From contig SKTG01000276.1 in NCBI GenBank assembly GCA_007118045.1, positions 1 to 10,004 of the forward strand: 10,004 nucleotides of DNA, read 5' to 3'. The notes under the pieces were generated by a model, which worked only from the letters and a program-made list of their open reading frames with translations, was not told where the DNA came from and ran no database searches. How positions within the stretch are numbered: the stretch's first letter is position 1; every line of letters starts with the position of its first letter. Both the position numbers and the translations under genes were made by a program. This DNA is from Nitriliruptoraceae bacterium (lineage in GTDB: Bacteria; Actinomycetota; Nitriliruptoria; Nitriliruptorales; Nitriliruptoraceae). Positions 6,447 to 10,004 of this stretch are shown piece by piece.

Positions 6447-9400
6447 ACAAGGTCCTGGTCGCCAACCGTGGCGAGATCGCCGTGCGGGCACTGCGGGCGG
6501 CCGTCGAGCTCGGCCTGCGCACCGTCGCGGTGTACACCCACCCCGATCGCGACGCGATCCACCGCTTCAAGGCCGACGAGGCCTACGAGATCGGCCCGCC
6601 GGACCGGCCGCTGGCCGGCTACCTCGACATCGACGCGCTGATCGGTGCGGCGCAGCGGGCGGGCGCCGACGCGGTCTACCCGGGCTACGGCTTCCTCTCG
6701 GAGAGCCCGGAGCTCGCTCGCCGCTGCGCGCGGGCCGGTCTGACCTTCGTCGGGCCACCCAGCGAGGTGCTCGAGCTCACCGGCGACAAGATGCGTGCCC
6801 GCGAGCGCGCCGTGGCCACCGGCGTACCGGTCCTGGACGCCTCCTCGGCGCTGACCAGCGACGAGGCCGTGACGAGCGAAGCCGAACGGATCGGCTACCC
6901 GGTGTTCGTCAAGGCGGCCGGGGGTGGCGGTGGCCGTGGACTGCGTCGCGTCGAACGGGAGGCCGACCTGCTGGAGGCCGTCCGCACGGCTCGGCGCGAG
7001 GCCGAGGGCTCGTTCGGTGACACCACCGTCTTCCTGGAACGTGCCATGGTGCGGCCGCGCCACGTCGAGGTCCAGGTCCTCGGGGACGCCGAGGATGGGC
7101 TCGTGCACCTGTTCGAGCGGGACTGCTCGATCCAGCGACGTCACCAGAAGGTCCTCGAGGTCGCGCCGGCTCCCGGCCTCGACCCCGACCTGCGGACGCG
7201 GCTGCACGCCGACGCGCTGCGGTTCGCGCGAGGCGTCGGCTACGTCAACGCGGGCACGGTGGAGTTCCTGGTCGACACCCGCAGCGGTGAGCACGTGTTC
7301 ATCGAGATGAACCCCAGGATCCAGGTCGAGCACACCGTCACGGAGGAGACCACCGACGTCGACCTGGTGCAGGCACAACTGCGCATCGCGGCCGGAGCGA
7401 GCCTGGCGGACCTCGGCCTGTCGCAGGAGACCCTGTACGTGCGCGGCACCGCGATCCAGTGCCGCATCACCACCGAGGATCCCGCCCGCGGGTTCCGCCC
7501 GAGCACCGGCACGATCACGACCTACCGTTCCGCCGCCGGGGCCGGCATCCGCCTGGACGCGGCGGCGGAGTTCGTGGGGGCCGTCGTCTCGCCCTACTTC
7601 GACCCGTTGCTGGTCAAGCTGACGGCGCGGGGACGCGACCTACCCACCGCCACGCGCCGCGCCAGCCGGGCGCTACGCGAGTTCCGCATCCGCGGCGTGG
7701 ACACCAACATCGGCTTCCTGCTGGCCATGCTCGACGAGCCCGACCTGGCGGCGGGGCGGCTCGACACGAGCTTCGTCGACGACCGTCCCCACCTCGCCAG
7801 CGCCGACGTCGGCCGGGACCGCACCTCGAGGCTGCTCAGCTTCATCGGCGACGTGACCGTGCACCGACCCCACGGGCGCCGGCCCGCGGCGGTCGGGATC
7901 GACGAGAAGCTGCCCCCGCTCGACCCGACGCCGCCGCCACCCGGCAGCCGTGAACGGCTCCGCGCCGACGGACCGGACGCGTTCGCCCGCTGGTTGCGGG
8001 AGCGGACCGCGGTGGCCGTGACCGACACGACCCTGCGCGACGCACACCAGTCGATCCTCGCCACGCGGGTGCGCACCGTGGACCTGCTGACCCTGGCGCC
8101 GCACCTGGCCCGAGCGCTGCCCGGGGCGCTGTCGCTCGAGATGTGGGGCGGCGCCACGTTCGACGCCGCGCTGCGCTTCCTCCACGAGGATCCGTGGCAC
8201 CGGCTGGTCCGCCTCCGCGAGGCGGTGCCGAACCTGTGCCTGCAGATGCTGCTCCGCGGCGCCAACGCGGTCGGCTACCACAACTACCCGGCGACGGTGG
8301 TCACGGCCTTCGTCCAGGAGGCCAACGACGCCGGCGTCGACGTCTTCCGCGTGTTCGACGCCCAGAACGACCCGAGCCGGATGCGCGACGCGATCGCCGC
8401 GGTCCGCGACGTCGGCGCACTGGCGGAGGGGACGCTGTGCTACACGGGCGATCTGGCCGACCTGGCCGAGGACCGCTACACGCTCGACCACTACCTCGGC
8501 GTCGCGGAGGCCCTGGACACGGCCGGCGCCCACGTGCTCTGTATCAAGGACATGGCCGGGGTGCTGCGCCCGCCGGCGGCGACGCGCCTGATCACCGCCC
8601 TACGCGAGCGCTTCCCGCAGCCGGTCCACCTGCACACCCACGACACGCCGGGCGGGCAGCTGGCCACCTACCTCGCCGCGATCGACGCCGGCGTGGATGC
8701 CGTGGACGCGGCGTCGGCGCCGCTCGCCGGTGGGACGAGCCAACCGTCCCTGTCCGCGCTGGTGGCGGCGTTGGAGGGGCACGACCGCTCCACCGGTCTG
8801 GACCTGGCGGCGGTGACCTCGCTCGAGCCCTACGTCGAGGCGCTGCGCACGCTCTACGCGCCGTTCGATGCCGGCGTTCGCGCCCCGACCGGGGACGTGT
8901 ACCGCCACCAGATCCCCGGTGGTCAGCTGTCGAACCTGCGGCAGCAGGCCGCCGGGCTCGGGCTCGGCGAACGGTTCGAGGAGGTCGCCGACGCCTACGT
9001 CGTGGCCGACGAGCTGCTCGGCGGCCTCATCAAGGTCACCCCGACCAGCAAGGTCGTCGGCGATCTCGCGTTGTCGATGCTGGCCAGCGGCCGCTCGGCG
9101 GAGTCGATCGTGGAGGATCCCCGGGGCGCGGACCTGCCGGGTTCGGTGCTCGGCTTCCTGGCCGGCGAGCTCGGCACGCCGCCGTTCGGATGGCCGGAGC
9201 CGCTGCGTTCGCGCGCGGTCGGCGACGAGCGTGCGACGCCGGCGACGCTGACCGAGGCGGACCGCGAGGCCCTCGCCGACCCGTCACGACGGCGCTCGCG
9301 GCTGACCGAACTGCTGCTCCCCGAGCCCGCCCGGGCCCAGCGTCAGGTCCTCGAGACCCACGGGGAGGTCTGGCGGCTACCGACCGACGTCTTCCTCTAC

Positions 9401-9823
9401 GGGCTCGAACCGGGCGAGGAGGTGACCATCGACCTGGAACCCGGCAAGCAGCTGCTGGTCGACCTCGAGGCCGTGTCCGAGCCCGACGAGCGCGGCATCC
9501 GCACCCTGTGGTGTCGCGTCAACGGTCAGCCCCGGCCGATCGAGATCCGCGACCGCGCCATCGCCGACGCACCACCACCTCGTGAGCAGGCGGATCCGGA
9601 CGAACCCGGCGACGTCGCGTCGAGCTTGACCGGTGTGGTGACCATCGCCGTCTCCGAGCACGACGAGGTGGCGGCCGGCGACGTCGTCGCCACCGTCGAG
9701 GCGATGAAGATGGAGTCCCGGGTGACCGCGCCGATCGCGGGTCGCGTCACCCGGGTCGTGGCACCGTCGGGGACCCACCTCGAGCCCGGGGACCTGATCG
9801 TGCACCTCGAGCCGTCGGCCTGA
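6443..9823 (+). CDS. pyc: Pyruvate carboxylase, single-chain
   Basis: This 1126-residue enzyme makes oxaloacetate from pyruvate and bicarbonate using ATP and biotin, refilling the TCA cycle. The biotin carboxylase part (about 1-450) starts VLVANRGEIAVRALRAA and shows the ATP loop KAAGGGGGRGLR (157-168), ERDCSIQRRHQK (225-236) and EMNPRIQVEHTVTE (288-301). The carboxyltransferase part (about 525-800) has TDTTLRDAHQS (527-537; Arg532, Asp533, Gln536), LLRGANAVGY (603-612), the carbamylated-lysine motif IKDMAG (Lys702) and HTH (His731, His733). The PYC/OADA region has PTGDVYRHQIPGGQLSNL (815-832), with Thr816 as the likely catalytic Thr. The biotinyl domain ends the chain with EAMKM; Lys1089 is the biotin site, 37 residues from the end. 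All catalytic residues I can identify are present and the length is normal. The GTG start overlaps the methyltransferase stop by four bases. The carboxyltransferase rules out a plain acyl-CoA carboxylase. Confidence 0.98.
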   Translation: MNKVLVANRGEIAVRALRAAVELGLRTVAVYTHPDRDAIHRFKADEAYEIGPPDRPLAGYLDIDALIGAAQRAGADAVYPGYGFLSESPELARRCARAGLTFVGPPSEVLELTGDKMRARERAVATGVPVLDASSALTSDEAVTSEAERIGYPVFVKAAGGGGGRGLRRVEREADLLEAVRTARREAEGSFGDTTVFLERAMVRPRHVEVQVLGDAEDGLVHLFERDCSIQRRHQKVLEVAPAPGLDPDLRTRLHADALRFARGVGYVNAGTVEFLVDTRSGEHVFIEMNPRIQVEHTVTEETTDVDLVQAQLRIAAGASLADLGLSQETLYVRGTAIQCRITTEDPARGFRPSTGTITTYRSAAGAGIRLDAAAEFVGAVVSPYFDPLLVKLTARGRDLPTATRRASRALREFRIRGVDTNIGFLLAMLDEPDLAAGRLDTSFVDDRPHLASADVGRDRTSRLLSFIGDVTVHRPHGRRPAAVGIDEKLPPLDPTPPPPGSRERLRADGPDAFARWLRERTAVAVTDTTLRDAHQSILATRVRTVDLLTLAPHLARALPGALSLEMWGGATFDAALRFLHEDPWHRLVRLREAVPNLCLQMLLRGANAVGYHNYPATVVTAFVQEANDAGVDVFRVFDAQNDPSRMRDAIAAVRDVGALAEGTLCYTGDLADLAEDRYTLDHYLGVAEALDTAGAHVLCIKDMAGVLRPPAATRLITALRERFPQPVHLHTHDTPGGQLATYLAAIDAGVDAVDAASAPLAGGTSQPSLSALVAALEGHDRSTGLDLAAVTSLEPYVEALRTLYAPFDAGVRAPTGDVYRHQIPGGQLSNLRQQAAGLGLGERFEEVADAYVVADELLGGLIKVTPTSKVVGDLALSMLASGRSAESIVEDPRGADLPGSVLGFLAGELGTPPFGWPEPLRSRAVGDERATPATLTEADREALADPSRRRSRLTELLLPEPARAQRQVLETHGEVWRLPTDVFLYGLEPGEEVTIDLEPGKQLLVDLEAVSEPDERGIRTLWCRVNGQPRPIEIRDRAIADAPPPREQADPDEPGDVASSLTGVVTIAVSEHDEVAAGDVVATVEAMKMESRVTAPIAGRVTRVVAPSGTHLEPGDLIVHLEPSA

Positions 9824-9827
9824 GCAC

Positions 9828-9842
9828 CCGCGCCGAGCGCGG
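9828..9842 (+). terminator. Short GC hairpin just after pyc, weak terminator candidate
   Basis: CCGCGC-CGA-GCGCGG is a perfect six-pair hairpin starting four bases after the pyc stop codon. There is no T-tract, so it is not a canonical intrinsic terminator, although GC-rich actinobacteria often lack the tract. If it belongs to pyc, native sequence reaches at least 9842 and the foreign segment starts after that. It may equally be chance in GC-rich DNA. Confidence 0.25.
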
Positions 9843-9855
9843 CCGTGCACGCGAG

Positions 9856-10004
9856 ATGGCCCGCGGGCTGATGGCGGGCGGAGTGCTTCCTGTTCTCAAG
9901 CATATTCCAGGCCATGGGCGGGCCAGGTCCGACAGTCATCTGGACCTGCCCGAAATCCTGGTTTCGCAATCCGAACTTGCCCAAAGCGACTTTGCCGCAT
10001 TTCA
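9856..10004 (+). CDS. nagZ: Fragment of beta-N-acetylhexosaminidase NagZ (GH3), 5' half missing, runs off window
   Basis: The frame from ATG 9856 is open to the window end and reads MARGLMAGGVLPVLKHIPGH, then GRARSDSHLDLP. This is the diagnostic GH3/NagZ block: KHIPGHG followed by DSH, whose Asp and His (residues 26 and 28 of the fragment) form the catalytic dyad of NagZ. NagZ removes N-acetylglucosamine from muropeptides in peptidoglycan recycling. In complete NagZ proteins about 130-150 residues precede this block; here the frame is closed by a TGA at 9583-9585 and has no ATG, GTG or TTG between there and 9856, and the required sequence would lie inside pyc. So the 5' part is truly absent. 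Hand-counted GC from 9881 to 10004 is about 56% (69 of 124), and about 54% of third codon positions are G or C, far below the neighbours. The wording resembles alphaproteobacterial NagZ. An assembly chimera or a foreign insertion is likely. Confidence 0.8.
   Translation, partial: MARGLMAGGVLPVLKHIPGHGRARSDSHLDLPEILVSQSELAQSDFAAF

Noticed and set aside
9919..9952. An 11-pair hairpin with one bulge (CGGGC-C-AGGTCC...GGACCT-GCCCG) that looks like a terminator after pyc.
   Set aside because: It lies wholly inside the nagZ frame, encoding part of the GHGRARSDSHLDLPE block, and has no T-tract. The pairing is most likely a by-product of coding sequence.
9526..9984. A long minus-strand open frame over the end of pyc and the nagZ fragment, at first taken for a transposase end.
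   Set aside because: The opposite strand holds clear pyc and NagZ motifs. The minus-strand product has no recognisable motif, and no insertion-sequence ends were found.

Overview
The DNA is very GC-rich (roughly 70% or more across most of the window), uses GTG or TTG starts for most genes, and has strong G/C third-position bias. The protein sequences fit a high-GC actinobacterium, possibly a deep lineage such as Nitriliruptoria; this assignment is inferred from style, not from a search.

Layout. (1) Positions 1-4383, minus strand: a four-gene operon for a molybdenum hydroxylase of the xanthine dehydrogenase/CO dehydrogenase superfamily. In transcription order it encodes an FAD subunit (CoxM type), a 2Fe-2S subunit (CoxS type), a molybdopterin subunit (CoxL type) and a CoxG-type SRPBCC accessory protein that runs off the left edge. 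All three junctions are 4-bp stop/start overlaps. The large subunit has the YRGAGR loop of 'form II' enzymes, not the Cys-containing loop of true CO dehydrogenase, so its substrate is unknown. (2) Positions 4384-4750: a divergent intergenic region with a palindrome and a long hairpin. (3) Positions 4751-5533, plus strand: a sirtuin (NAD-dependent protein deacylase). (4) Positions 5534-5804: an intergenic region holding three tandem copies of a 25-bp palindrome-containing repeat. (5) Positions 5805-9823, plus strand: a spermidine-synthase-like methyltransferase whose stop overlaps the start of a complete single-chain pyruvate carboxylase (biotin carboxylase, carboxyltransferase, biotinyl domain). 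(6) Positions 9856-10004: the middle part of a nagZ (beta-N-acetylhexosaminidase) gene, lacking its 5' half, at about 56% GC with relaxed codon use. It looks proteobacterial and abuts pyc, so it is either an assembly chimera or a recent foreign insertion.

How the genes work together. The minus-strand operon encodes the three subunits of one electron-transferring oxidoreductase (substrate to Mo cofactor, to two 2Fe-2S clusters, to FAD) plus an accessory protein. Pyruvate carboxylase supplies oxaloacetate. Its coupling to the methyltransferase is genetic; I see no metabolic reason for it. The sirtuin has no evident functional tie to either neighbour.

I do not see a convincing undescribed multi-gene system here. 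The points most worth following up are the nagZ junction, the mismatch between gene order and active-site type in the molybdenum hydroxylase, the missing conventional start of the methyltransferase, and the 25-bp repeats.
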